From Cryptomeria japonica (taxonomy: Eukaryota > Streptophyta > Pinopsida > Cupressales > Cupressaceae): a DNA stretch of 62,000 bases. The stretch is taken from positions 782,666,119 through 782,728,118 of the forward strand of contig NC_081414.1 in the NCBI RefSeq assembly GCF_030272615.1. Direction: 5' to 3'. The position numbers and the translations under genes were made by a program. The notes under the pieces are model-generated. The model had not been told where the DNA came from and ran no database searches. It saw nothing but the letters and a program-made list of their open reading frames with translations. Below, one piece after another: positions 35,143 to 46,981 of this stretch (its first letter is position 1; each line of letters starts with the position of its first letter).

Positions 35143-35445
35143 GATAAAATACCTTTTTTCTGTCTTGGATGAATGATTGCTTGGAGTGTGCTTGCTTCTT
35201 GCTCGAAATGCCTTAGCTTAGAAATCTTCGCGCTCTCTGAAAGTTTGAAATCATGGTGAAATGAAATGGAGCCAAAACCTTATTTTATAAAGTCTTTTTC
35301 GCTACCTACCACATTAATTGTTTGTCGGTAGTGTATTAGATTAACTTTATTTGCTGGTAATGAGTGATTTTCAACTTCTTTTCTCTAACCGAGTGAATAA
35401 TAGCACATGTGTCATTAGATTGCCAAACCCTCAAGATAATTTTCT

Positions 35446-36604
35446 TCAATCAGATGAAGAACTTCCTACCGGTGGAGCACTACTCTGTCCTGCTAGTGGA
35501 GCATCACATTGTCCTGCCAATGGAGCATTTGTTGGTTCTACTGGTGGAGGAGTATTCCTAATATTTAGATCAGCTTTTCTAATCCATTTCTTTGAGAATT
35601 CTTGCTTAACCTCTTCAACCTTCTCTTTACCTTTCAGGCTAGTACCTTTGTTATCTACCGGTGTACCTTTACTTCTACAAAATTTAGCAATATGACCAAT
35701 CTTGTTACATGCATAATAAGTTACATTATTTTTCTGAATAGCTTTCCCATAACCTATGCCAGTTTGTGTTCTGCATTGATTTGATAAATGTCCAAATCTT
35801 CCACAAACATAACATCTTAGATTCATTTTGCAGTTTTTCAGAGTTATGACCAACTTTGTTGCATTTGGAGCATTGACCGGTGGGAGGATTGATATTCTGA
35901 TAATTCCTAGATCTACATTTGTTTTCCCTATGGCCATATTTATTACAGTTAAAGCATTTTCCATTGAATTTATAATTATTAGGAGGTCTTACCGGTTTGT
36001 TGTGATCCTGAGTATTTGTAGTACCAGTGCTTTCTCCAATTTCAAATCCAATTCCAGAAGTGTCACCTTTGGGTTTTTGATTCTTCAATAAGGTACCAAG
36101 TTCTTCTAAGCTTTTCTTGAATTTTTCTTTGTGTTGATTTGCAGTTTCCAATTCCCTTTCCAAGATTTCTTTTTGTCTCATTAGTGCATTCAAGTCATTC
36201 TGAGTATGCTTCAGATCTGTCTTCAACATGTCATTTTCATAGCTAAGTCTTGTGTTCTCATTTGCTGCATCACTTAGTCTTCTGGTCAATTCTTCTTCAT
36301 TCTTCTTTCTATCCTCAATCTCTTTGCAAAATCTCATAGTCATATCCTGCATTTCATTTTTTGTTGTCATGATCCCTTGTTTCAATTTGCTTATCATATC
36401 ATTAAGTGATTCCTTTTCATCATTCTCATTTTGCAATTTTTCACAAAGTTCTCTTCTCTTATTTCTTGTAACAGTAAGATTTTCTTGAAGTGCCTAAATG
36501 ATATCCTGAGCTGCTTTTAATTCATCTTCTAATTTGATTTTTTTCAACTTCTCTGCATCATAGTTAGTAAGAGCTCCTTCAAGTTGCTTCATCAGATTTT
36601 CCAT
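35446..36604 (-). pseudogene. ORF1 of element A: coiled coil plus four CCHC knuckles (capsid-less gag)
   Basis: ATG at 36604-36602, some 70 bases after the primer site. Residues 1 to about 170 are one long heptad-like coiled coil (KLKKIKLEDELKAAQ, NEEELTRRLSDAANENTRL, KEILERELETANQHKEK). The end of this part (GDTSGIGFEIGEST) and KFNGKCFNCNKYGHRENKC match the nucleocapsid side of Copia gag. Further knuckles are CSKCNKVGHN, CYVCGRFGHLSNQC and YYACNKIGHIAKFC, whose first Cys is Tyr. The capsid half of gag is absent. One TAG (near 36496) and a one-base insertion after KVGHNSEK break the frame. The protein ends in a Ser-rich tail. Likely role: RNA binding and multimerisation; capsid would come from a helper. 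Confidence 0.8.
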
Positions 36605-36663
36605 TTTTACCGGTGTCAAGATCTTCCTCGAGTTGTTAGGCTTCTGAAAATAGAGGACCACGC

Positions 36664-36675
36664 TCTGATACCAAT
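36664..36675 (-). other. Primer-binding site of element A
   Basis: Minus-strand attggtatcagagc directly follows the 5' LTR end ..CCCTAACA. It matches initiator Met-tRNA. Confidence 0.85.
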
Positions 36676-37477
36676 TGTTAGGGTTCCCACAGATACTGAG
36701 AGGGGGGGGTGAATCAGTATCTGACCGGTAATGAGATTTTCTTGAGACAAAACATGCAGAACATAAAGTAACAGTGTACCGGTATGCAAGAATTAATGTA
36801 ATAAATAGAATGAAAAACATCCACATGAAAGAACACCATAACACAAGATGTTTAACAAGGAAACCCGGTGTGGGAAAAACCTCGGTGGGATTTGTGACCC
36901 ACAATATTCACTTATTGGTCAATAAGAGAATATTACTTACAATAGGGGCCTGCACATGCAGGAAGGCCAACTACCTAGAGCACACTACTCAATGGAAAGT
37001 CTCACTGACTTACAATGTGGATTATACAAATCCAATATCTTGTACTGCTTTACAATAGCATCTTCAATGCCAGATTCAATACTGGTTCTTTCTCTGTTCT
37101 TTACATATACCCTTGACCTATAATTCGCACATTAGGTCTGCCTAATAATTTTCTTTATGCTCACTTTTCTTATCTCTACAAATGTCTATAATGATCTCCT
37201 TTATATACAAGAGTCATTTTACAATTTCAGCTTACAATAATAAATAGAATATTACATATCAAAAATCTTGTCGGCCTCTATGTCGGTATACATCTTTTCT
37301 TCTATGTCGGTGTTGGTGCTAGTGTAGAGTGGTCTTGTTGATGCCGATGCACTATCTTTCTTGAATAATGCTTTGCCGGTAGAATGTCTTGCCGGTGCCA
37401 TAGGATTGCAAGGTTGCCATCAATGAAAAAACCTTCAATCACACACAATGTCTCATTGGAGTGTCCATATACCAACA
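36676..37477 (-). repeat. 5' LTR of element A
   Basis: Partner of 30899-31728, with minus-strand start TGTTGGTATATGGACACTCC. The TATA box is at 37214-37199 on the minus strand. It is 28 bases shorter because it lacks the internal duplication and a small block before gtcggcttac. Confidence 0.9.
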
Positions 37478-37643
37478 AAATAATATGGACTTGCTTTACT
37501 AAACTACAAAAAAAGGTATCTCTAGATAGTGGCTTTTTGTATAGTTTTAAGCGGTGCCTATTAGCAAGGAGAGTCATACATTTTGATTCCATAATGCAAA
37601 ACTTAATAGAACCATTATAAAAAAATAACCTCTATTTCATAGG
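37478..37643 (-). pseudogene. Element D integrase, GPY/F tail fragment
   Basis: Minus strand from the edge of the solo LTR: PYEIEVIF, two stops, then MESKCMTLLANRHRLKLYKKP. This is the usual end of Gypsy integrases (GPY.I..., ..V.G.RLKLY..P). It continues the frame of 39265-39903 once the solo LTR is removed. The other side is cut by element A at 37477. Confidence 0.7.
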
Positions 37644-37648
37644 GACCT

Positions 37649-39259
37649 TGGTGTAGGGCACCTAACACTCCAAGCATGCAATTTTGGTTTTGTTTTAAGT
37701 TTTGTGTTGTCTCTCATGATTTAATAATGGACCAACCATTTGGACCTCATTAGAGCCATGGTTGAGTAGTCCAAGCTTTGGGTTGTGTCATTTGTGTTAA
37801 AGATACTATCAACCTAGGAAGTTGTAATGATAATATTGATCACACGAGTAGTACTCTAAATTAGAGTCACCATGTAATAGGGGTCTATTATATTATGTTT
37901 AGGTATTCTAGGATTTTTGAGGGCCTTTGGGAGCCTTGGAATGCACTTGAATGCAAAGTTGCATCTCAAGTGACAAAAAATGTAAAAGTTGCTAAGCAAC
38001 ATTTTGCAACATTTTGCAAAAGTTGCATTTTTGGATGTTGGCATTGAAAGTTGGTTCAACCAATTGAATCATCAAAATATAAGCCAAAAAAAACCTTCAT
38101 TGTATGGAATGCAAGAGAAATCTTTCTAGTTGTAAGCAAATCTTGTTTTCTTCACCATTTTAAAAAGTTTTCTTGGTTTTTGTTGCATTGTACGGTCTAG
38201 TACGGACTTGTCAATAGATTGATATTGCAGGGCATGAGAGTTTGTTGAATTTTCCTTCCAATAAGGTAGATTAGGAAGTCTGGTTGTGTTTAGTTGTAGA
38301 TATCTAATTCATACTTTGTGATTAGGTGCAAAACCCTTGCAAAGAAGGGTTTAAGAGCAAAATGGCTCTAACCTAAGCATCCATTGATGGAACCAATTGA
38401 AATCAAATGAAATGATAGGTTAGGATCTATGTATAATTTTAGAATAGGTTTTGGTTTTTTCCAGGCCTTTGTGGTGATTGTGCATTGAAGCCCTAGGCTC
38501 ACTGCTAGGAGTTAGTGAGTGAGGACGGTAGAAGATGTGCAAATTCTGAGCACGTGTGGATTGGTAGAAAATAAATGGACCCATGGTTGGAAATCCCTAT
38601 GAATTAACTCAAATAATCCTAAATTTATTTGAGAATATGTTTTGATTGGTGAAGGTTTTAAAGAACAAGTTTGTAAGTCACCCGGGTAGGCCAAAACCCT
38701 TGAAATTAGGACATATTTGGTTCCCATATGTGTACAGTGAACCCGGGTGCAAATTTTCAATATTGTAAGTAACCCTGAAAAGGGTATCCAAATATATAAT
38801 TTATTTGTGGCCTTATTTGGGAAGTTTTGAAACTAAGTTCTTAAAACCACCAAGGGAGGGATAATTGTATTAGGCCTAATTGAGCCCGGTGGAGACAAAG
38901 AGAGGTTAGGAAAGATTGGCAATGGGTGTGAAGGTGCTAAAACCTCTAAAAGACTTCAAAGACACTAATTAAATTTATTTTTAACCCATTTAATATGTTG
39001 GTGTGTTGTGATCCTTGCAGAAGTTGTTGGAGCCTTAGGAGTGGTGTGAATAGATTGAGGTGGCAACCTCAATAGGAAGAGTTGATTCAAAGATATCAGT
39101 GGCTATACCTTGGAGGCAATCCAAAGTGGATTAGAGCTTAGAGGTATGTACAGAAAAACCCCAACCAAGTACCATTGGATGGGCTTGAGGAGTGAGAGGG
39201 TTGAGTAAGACAAGAAACCAAGAAGGTGAATAGGATTAGCTCCAAGACTCTTTGGATCA
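37649..39259 (+). repeat. Solo LTR of a chromovirus related to 11050-18463
   Basis: Starts TGGTGTAGGGCACC, like the chromovirus LTR start TGGTGTAGAAGAACC, and ends ..ctctttggatca. GACCT at 37644-37648 and 39260-39264 is a perfect 5-bp target duplication. It is 1,611 bp, against 1,583-1,586 bp for the full element's LTRs. It shares the gttgca/aagttgc-rich block and a gcattgtacgg.ct motif with them. No internal sequence is attached, so it arose by LTR-LTR recombination. It interrupts element D's integrase between QWLG and PYEIE. Confidence 0.85.
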
Positions 39260-39264
39260 GACCT

Positions 39265-39903
39265 AGCCATTGAGTGTGAAATTTCCTCTTGAAATATTAG
39301 AACCTAGAGTCATATAGTAATTCCCAAGATACCTAGTTCAAATGATCATTGTTAAGTAAAGTGATCATGCCAATGGGCTCATTGTTGTTTTATTACTTCT
39401 ACATGAAAAAGGGCTTGTTGATGCATCTCATCCAAGAAATGAAATTGGAATATTCTATCCTTCTAAGAATTAGATAGACTCATCCAAATTTTGATAGTAG
39501 TGGGTAGAGTATTCACTTTAAATTCTATGGGCAAGACAACTATTTTCCCATAAATAAGTTCATATGATGTAAAACCATTTGTCATATTCCATGTAGTCCT
39601 GTAAGCCCAAACTTACTTAGACAGTCTATCTACCCAATCTTTCTTTTGGAATGTCGTAGTCTTTGTGAGGATATTTTCTAGCTCCCTATTAGTCACTTCC
39701 ACTTGTCAATTGGCTTGTGGGTGATATGGAGAATATTTTCCATGTTTGATTTCATAATCTCATACTAAAGCTATAATTAGTTTTGATGTGAACTATGGCC
39801 CCTGGTTTGTAATAATTTCTCTTGGTATGCCATACCTGGTAAAGTTATTAGAATACAAAAAGTTAGATACTTTAGTATCCTGAGAATGTTTTAGTAAAAC
39901 AAT
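39265..39903 (-). pseudogene. Element D integrase, C-terminal half of core
   Basis: From the edge of element C on the minus strand: NFTRYGIPREIITNQGP, YSPYHPQAN-stop-QVEVTNREL, then VWAYRTTWNMTNGFTSYELI, IEFKVNTL, QALFHVEVIKQQ and WELLYDSRF-stop-YFKRKFHTQW. The second catalytic Asp (SDRG position) is Asn in ITNQG; the Glu of QVEVTNRE remains. The order and motifs match plant Gypsy integrases with a C-terminal 'DSRF..F.GKF...W.GPY' segment. Confidence 0.78.
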
Positions 39904-41133
39904 TGATAGCAACAACAAAGAAGGAAGATTGGGGGGTGAATAAGTCTTCACCGAATCTACAAACTAAATCCGATAAACTACAGTAACAACAAAGATAATA
40001 AAATTGAAATAACAACACACAACACCAATATTTTGATGTGGAAAATCCGATTAAGCAAAAAACAATGGTTGGAACCTAACCACAATAAGATGATACTATG
40101 TAATAGTATATGAAAATATTACAATGGGGAATGCACATGCATTCATGCACACTGCCTAGAGCTCATTGCTCAAAAGATAATGGTATGAAATGCTACAACC
40201 CTTAGGGAAGTCTCATGGACTTACAATAATATTCAAACTACAATCCAAAAGAAATGAACTAAAAGAATACCATCTCCAAATGCTTCATTGTAGTTCTAGT
40301 TAAGCACAATTGTCTGCTCTGCAACACTAGTCTCTCCTCAATCACAACACTAAAAGATGAATCACTTGATCACACATATACCACTCTCTGATAATGCAGA
40401 CACAACCACTACTGCTAAATTACATGACAATATCACCTATATATACAAATCATCAACCTTGACAACAAGGTCGGATAAACGCTCAACTCACAATTATAAA
40501 TTACATCACATGATACAAATATCGACCACCAGACCAATATAACAATTTACATGACATAACATGGACCTAAATCAAATTCCCAAATGCTCAACTTCACTAG
40601 AAATCATGACAAGGTCAACTACAATATGCTACACTAGCAGAAATATTGCATAACATGAAAATCATTACCGATACATTAAAAAAACCAAAAAATTGCACAA
40701 TGATCAATGAGAATCACCAAAACAATTAAGGAATGACTAGGAAACACCACCAAGCATGTTAGAATCATCAAGAACAGATGAGCCAACACCACTTATTAAA
40801 TATTCATCCATCAACATCTGAAAGCTCAAGAACACAACCAATCAACAACTATCACAAAGAAAGATAACTTGTAGAGAACCAAATAACAATCCATTTTAAA
40901 TGAAGATACACAAGACCATCCAAAAATATATCCCAAAATCATAGCACAAGATCTAATCACACCGAAATATACCGGAGGAAAACCTAAACTCTACGAAATA
41001 GTGATCAACAAAAAATAACTGCAAAACCGGATCATAAGATCTTCCCAAACACACTGGAGCAAATCACTGGAATATGTTGACATCAATGACAACAACACAT
41101 CCTATAAGAATAAATATCCAATAATCACTAACA
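39904..41133 (-). repeat. 3' LTR of element C
   Basis: 1,230 bp, ending on the plus strand ..aatcactaaca before the polypurine tract (minus-strand aaagggggagat). A second tract, minus-strand tcaaagggggagagag, is near 41260. It aligns with the split LTR (gagctca.tgctcaaaa, gaacacaaccaatca.caac, accggatcataagatcttcc). Confidence 0.85.
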
Positions 41134-41639
41134 ATCTCCCCCTTTGGCATTCATGGCAACATATTAATGTGAAAAAGGTCAATGCAAAGAAAGAAGATAT
41201 CTCCAACAAACTCCACCTAAGATCAAGACATATAAAGAATTTTTTCACATGATCTCTCTCCCCCTTTGACAACAATGTCAAAGATCTAAAAATAGAAAAC
41301 CAAACTCATGATTATCTCTCTCCAAAATAGAAACATGAATCTCAGGAGTCATTTCCCCTAAAACATAGACTACTCCACTAGAAGAGTAGCACCAAATCAT
41401 CAATCTAGATAAATAGATAAGTATCTGAAGTCCACCAAATTGATACAACTCAATGCATCTAGTTCTCAATAGGAGGGGTAGATACCCCTAACTTGTCTCT
41501 CAAATAGAAAAATATATCTATAGGCAAAGGCTTAGTGAAAATATCAGTTATTTTTTCCATTGTAGATACATACTCTAGCTTCACCTTCTCTTCACTAACT
41601 TTCTCTCTAAAGTAATGATATTTGATTGACACATGCTTA

Positions 41640-43047
41640 GTCTTTGAATGTTACACTAGATTTTTTGACATGTTAATAGCACTGGAACTATAACAGTAAA
41701 TGATAGTAGGCTCATCATAGATAACTCTGATATCTTTCAACATTTACTTCATCCAAAATACCTGTGTGCAATTACTAGCAGCAACAATGTACTCAACTTC
41801 AACAGTAGATAAGGATATTGAATCTTGTTTCTTACTAGCCCATGAAACCAACTTCTTTTCCAAAAAATAATTCTCCTCTGGTAGCTCTATTTCGGTCATC
41901 AACATCACCAACCTAATCAGCATCAGTGTAAGAACATAGCATGAAATCATCATTCCATAGATACCATAAACCATATCCACAGCTCCCTTCAGGTATCTAA
42001 ATATCCTCTTCACAACAGTGACATGACTTTTTTTTTAGTCATCTTCATATCTAGCAGCCATGCATACAACATGCATAATGTCTGGTCTAGTTTGAGTAAG
42101 ATTTAGAAGTCCACTAGCCATATATATGTACAAACTCTAATTAGCTTTTGAAGATTCATCATTCTTAGATAATTTACATACAGTCACCATAGGAGTTCCA
42201 ACCGGTTTGGAGTCATCTAACCCAAACTTCTTTAGGGATTCCTTCACATACTTTGTTTGAGATATAAATATACCTTTTCCAGCCTGTAAAATCTACAAAC
42301 CTAAGAAAAATTTCATCTCACCAATCATAGATATCTTAAATTATTTCTACATATCACCAACAAACTTTATACTCACGTCATCATCACCTCCAAAGATAAT
42401 ATCATCAACAAAGACTTCAACAATTAGGATGTTATCATTCACAATCTTCAAGTACATATTACTGTCAGTGGCACCTTTACTAAATCCCAATTTTAATAAA
42501 TATTTATCTAGTCTACCATACTAGGCTTTTGGGGCTTTCTTCAATCCATAAAGGGTTTTCTTCATTTTACATACCATGTCTCCATCATCTAGCAATGAAA
42601 ATCCATCAGGTTGCTCAATGTAGACTTCTTCCTCAAGACCAGTATTCAAAAAGGTAGATTTGACATCCATCTAATATACCTTGAAATGTTTATAAGCAGC
42701 ATATGTAAGCAACAATCTAACAACTTCAAGTCTATCCACCGAAGAAAAAGTATCCTCATAGTTAATTACTTCTTTCTATGAATATCCTTTGCAAACTAGT
42801 ATAACTTTATTTATGATAACTTCACCGCCTTATTCAAATTTTTAATGAATACCCATTTAGTACCAATAACATTCTTATTCTTAGGTCTAGGCGCAAGCTC
42901 CCATGTATAATTCTCTTCAATTTGATCTAATTCTTCATCCATAGCTCTCATCCAATTTTCATCTTTACAAGCTTCAACGACATCTTTCGGTTCAACTTTA
43001 GAAATCGAACATACTTCTTTAGCAGATAACCTTCTTCGAGTCATCAC
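41640..43047 (-). pseudogene. Element C reverse transcriptase and RNase H (Copia)
   Basis: Starts in the segment before RT (EVCSISKVEPKDVVEACKDE, NWMRAMDEELDQIEENYTWEL) and reads KNVIGTKWVFIKNLN. After a stop come YEDTFSSVDRLEVVRLLL, YQMDVKSTFLN (catalytic Asp), EEEVYIEQPDGF, CKMKKTLYGLKKAPKA and VFVDDIIFGGDDD, where the catalytic FVDD is intact. RNase H includes KRIFRYLKGAVDMVYGI, then WASKKQDSISLSTVEVEYI. Stops and small frame changes occur throughout. Confidence 0.85.
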
Positions 43048-43099
43048 ACCTTTACTCTTATCAACAATAACCTAATTTTCAGAATGATTCAATCTTACA

Positions 43100-44530
43100 T
43101 ACCTCAGAGTCTTCTGATTGTTTTGATTTTTTCAGGTTCTTGCACCTCTTCAATAGCAACATCTGGGTTGACTGTCTCTACTAGATCATTTTGCTTAGGT
43201 TCTTCAATATGCACAGGGGCTAAAACAATATGTTGTGCATCATCATATCAACATTCTCTGATCTCTTTCCCAAGGTTCTCATCCACCTTCACATTTTCAC
43301 TCTCCATTATCTTTCTCGATCTCTTATTGTAGCACCAACAGGCTTTCCTATTTGTAGAATATCCCAAAAAAAATCCTTCATCACTTCTAGTATCAAAATT
43401 TCCTATATCCTCATCTCTCTTGATATAACATTTTCTACCAAATACTCTGAAATATCTCATAGTAGGAACATGACCAAGACATAGCTCATAAGGAGTGTTT
43501 CCGGTATCACCTTTAATATGAATTATGTTGAATGTATAAACAACACTGCTAATAGCTTCTCTCTAGTAGATCTTCAGAACATTTCCTTCAATCAGCATAG
43601 TCCTTGCAACATCCAAGACAATTATTTTCTTCCTTTCAACAAATCCATTCTGTTGAGGGTTTCTAGGAGCATATATTTGTCTTCTAATTCCATAATTCTC
43701 ACAGAATGAATTGAACTTACCAGAGAAGAATTCTCCACCTCTATTTGATCTTAGACTTTTTACCTTCAAAATAGACTCAGTTTCCACCTTAGCTTTGAAT
43801 ATCTTGAATTTTTTCAATGCTTTTGATTTCTCCTTCAAAAAGATAACCCACATCATCTTGAAATAGTCATCAATTAGCAGCATAAAATATCTATCACCCT
43901 ACACATTTCTAACATTTGTAAGTCCACATAGGCCACTATGCAAAAGATGTAGCAATCCATCAGATGTATATTATTTACTCTTGAAATAAATTCTTGTTTT
44001 CTTACCCAACTAAAATTCCTTACATACCAGATTAGCAATCTTAACAATTTTAGGCAGATCTCTAACATCTTGTGTAAAACAAATCTTAATTATTGAATGA
44101 GAATTCACATGACACGTTCTGCTATTCCACAACCAACTCTCATCAATCTAAGAAATCAAACAAATTTTCTCATCGACATTCAAATGGATAATGTTACCTT
44201 CATTCTTAGTTCCAAATGCAATCTCTATACCGGAGGCATTTAGGATCTTGCATTTTCCATCCTTGAATTGTAGATCATAACCTTTGTCAACCATGTGTCC
44301 ATCACTCAAAGGATTATGCTTCAAATCTTCAACATACAAGACATCATCAATATTATGCTTACTATCAAAGGATATAGAACCTCTCCCATGGATTACATAA
44401 GCTTTGTCATCTCCAAATCTAACTATTCCACCATCATATCTTTCCATACTCACAAATTTGGTTTTATCACTGGTCATGTGATGTACACAACCACTATCAA
44501 TTACCCATTCATCATTCTCTTCAACTTTAG
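43100..44530 (-). pseudogene. Element C protease and integrase (Copia)
   Basis: EWVIDSGCVHHMTSDKTKF holds the Copia protease Asp (DSG). It is followed by GSISFDSKHNIDDVLYVEDL and, after TAG stops, the GLLHLLHSGLCGL region where the integrase zinc segment lies. The core has MLLIDDYFKMMWVIFLKEKS with the first Asp. The second catalytic position is Asn in SLRSNRGGEFFSG (normally SDRGGE). The Glu is kept in PQQNGFVERKK. Then WREAISSVVYTFN, TPYELCLG and FRVFGRKCYIKRDE follow. Dead by stops and the Asn change. Confidence 0.82.
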
Positions 44531-44689
44531 TAGCTAAATCCTTCTCTTCAATAGTACAAGTTGTGGAATCAATAGGTACACATCCATCTAACTTAATGAA
44601 AAGGAATACAACTTTATCTCCTTCTAATTCTTCATCTTTAATACCTTCATCACCAGCATAATAATAGTTCTTCTAATTCATATCGGGCT

Positions 44690-45605
44690 TATCAAACTTA
44701 TTATTCTTGTCATACTTAGCCATTCTCTTCAAGCATCTAGAAGAAAAATGTCCTATCTTATTACAATAAAAACATTTCAGAGGCATGTTTCCATCATACT
44801 TGTTAGCCCCTTTAGGTAATCTCTAGGCAATCAATGCTTAAAGTTGATCCAGCTCTCTTTCTTTCTCTTCCATCTCTCTTCTCTGTCTTTCATATCTAGA
44901 TATTTTGAACTCATCAAGATCATACTTCTACTTACTGGATATAGATTTTGATTCTCTAAATGTTGTCTCAGATTTTCCATTTGATTCTCCAAATTCCCTT
45001 AGCTCAAATGCAATAATCTTTCCAACTATCATATCTCTTGTAACTGTAGTCACACTCCAAATCTCATCAATAGTAGAAACCTTATGTTTATAAGTAGGAG
45101 GCAAAGATCTCAGTACCTTAGAAACAATTTCATCTTCTTCAATGGTTCCACTGACACATCTGATACCTAGGACAAGGTCATTCACCTTAGCCATGAAAGA
45201 GTCTATGTTCTCATCATCTCCCATCTTCAATGTCTCATATTTTTCTTTCAAACTCTACAACTTAGCAACTTTCACTTGTTTATCACCTTCATATAGGATT
45301 TCAATATTTTCCCATATCTCATGTGTGGTCTAAAGTCCCATTACATTTGTCATCTTAGAATCAGTCAAGGCACTAAGAAATGGTTCCTTCGCTCTAATAT
45401 TGTGTTCATCTTCCTTGATCTCATCAGTAGTAGTCGGTCCATTCGGAGGAGAAAAATAGGCATTATTTGTAATCTTCCAGTAATCTTCACCAAGACATTT
45501 CAAGTGCACTTCCATCCAATTGTTCCATATAGCATAGTTACTTCCATCAAATGGACAATCCTTCTTAAAGATAACACCTTGAGCTTCCATCCCAGATCTC
45601 CTCAA
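44690..45605 (-). pseudogene. Element C gag (Copia)
   Basis: Starts near MEAQGVIFKKDCPFDGSNYA, then IWNNWMEVHLKCLGEDYWK, the Copia gag start. After a TAG: HEIWENIEILYEGDKQVKVA, another TAG, LKMGDDENIDSFMAKVNDL and VLRSLPPTYKHKVSTIDEI, the UBN2-type capsid segment. A Lys/Glu-rich helix and one knuckle CFYCNKIGHFSSRC follow. This is a complete gag layout, with the capsid half that elements A and B lack. Stops are mostly TAG. Confidence 0.82.
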
Positions 45606-45646
45606 GTGGTTAAGTTTCTACTAGAGGATCTAGCTCTAATACCAAT

Positions 45647-45945
45647 TGTTAGCAACAACAAAGAAGAAAGACTAAGAAGGGGGGGTGAATTAGTCTTCAC
45701 TGGATCTACAAACTTAATCAGAAAAATAGATCTGATAAACTACAGTAACAACAAAGATAAGAAAACTGAAAGCACAACACACAACACAAAGATTTTGACA
45801 TGGAAAATCTAGTTAAGTGAAAAAACATGGTGGGAACCTACCCAAAGTAGGATGATACTCTACAGTAGTATGTGAAATCATTACAATGGGGAATGCACAT
45901 GCATTCAGGCACACTACCTAGAGCTCACTGCTCAAAATATAATTT
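45647..45945 (-). repeat. 5' LTR of element C, part next to the primer site
   Basis: Begins after minus-strand attggtattagagct (diverged Met-tRNA site) and runs to element B's insertion. It matches 39904 to about 40180 of the other LTR. Confidence 0.82.
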
Positions 45946-46780
45946 TTTTAGGAATACCACAGATACTAAGAGGGGGGGTGAATCAATATCTAACCGATAA
46001 TTAGACTTGCTCAATTTAAAACATGCAGAACATATTATAACAGTGTACCAGTATGCAAGAAATAATATAATGAACAGAATTAAAAGCATCCACATGAAAA
46101 GCACACCATAACACAAGGATTTAACGAGGAAACCCAGTGTGGAACCTCAGTAGAATTTGTGACCCACAGTATTCACTTACTAGCCAATAAGAGAATATTA
46201 CTTACAAGAGGGGCCTACACATGCAGGAAGGCCAATTGCCTAGAGCTCACTGCTCAATGGGAAGTCTCACTGACTTACAATGTGGATTATATAAATCCAA
46301 TAAATTGTAATACTTTACAATAGCATCTATAATGCTTGATCCAGTACCGGTTTGTGCTCTGTTCTTTACATAAAACCTCTAACCTATATTTCACATGATA
46401 GGTCTGCCTAATATCTTCTTCTTTTCGCTTACATTGCTTTTTTTAACTTACTTACAAAATGTCTATAATGATCTCTTTTATATATAAGAGTCATTTTACA
46501 ATGATATCAAGTCGGCTTACAAAGTTTTTACAATAATAAACAAAATATAATATAACAAAATCATGTCAGCCTTTGTGCCGGTATACTTCCTTTCTTTGTG
46601 CTAGTGTCGGTGTCCTGAGTGTCGGTGTAGAATGTGTTCATTGATGCCGGTGAACTATCTTGCCGGTGTAAAGCCTTTTTGGTGTAATGCCTTGCCGGTG
46701 TAATAGGATTGTAAGGTTACCATCAATGACAAAACCTTCAATCACCTACAATGTCTCATTGGAGTGTGCATATGCCAACA
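45946..46780 (-). repeat. 3' LTR of element B
   Basis: Ends on the plus strand ..gtgcatatgccaaca before the polypurine tract (minus aaagggggagat, 46781-46792). A TATA box, tatatataaaag on the minus strand, lies at about 46488-46477. Confidence 0.9.
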
Positions 46781-46981
46781 ATCTCCCCCTTTGGCATTGA
46801 TGGCAACACTCATGAGAAATTTCAAAAGTGTATCAAAAAATGTTAAGTCCAAAAATGTTACCAAAAATGTGTGTGCTCCCCCTGAGCATATGATTCCTGT
46901 GATGTTGAATTTTCTCATCCCACTACTCCCCTTTTGGCATCAATGACAAAGGTTGTCAAGATGTTAGTAGAGTTTGTAGTT

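Larger units (their letters stand above)
30899..37477 (-). mobile_element. Element A: non-autonomous Copia-like retrotransposon with unknown ORF2
   Basis: 6,579 bp with LTRs 30899-31728 (830 bp) and 36676-37477 (802 bp). The primer site follows the 5' LTR (ccaat before 36676) and a polypurine tract adjoins the 3' LTR. GAATA (30894-30898) and AAATA (37478-37482) match in four of five bases as target duplication. Internal content is ORF1 (36604-35446) and ORF2 (35142-31935) only, separated by 303 bp. No polymerase genes are present. It is the same family as element B, with LTRs alike by eye. It lies in the integrase tail of element D. Confidence 0.9.
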
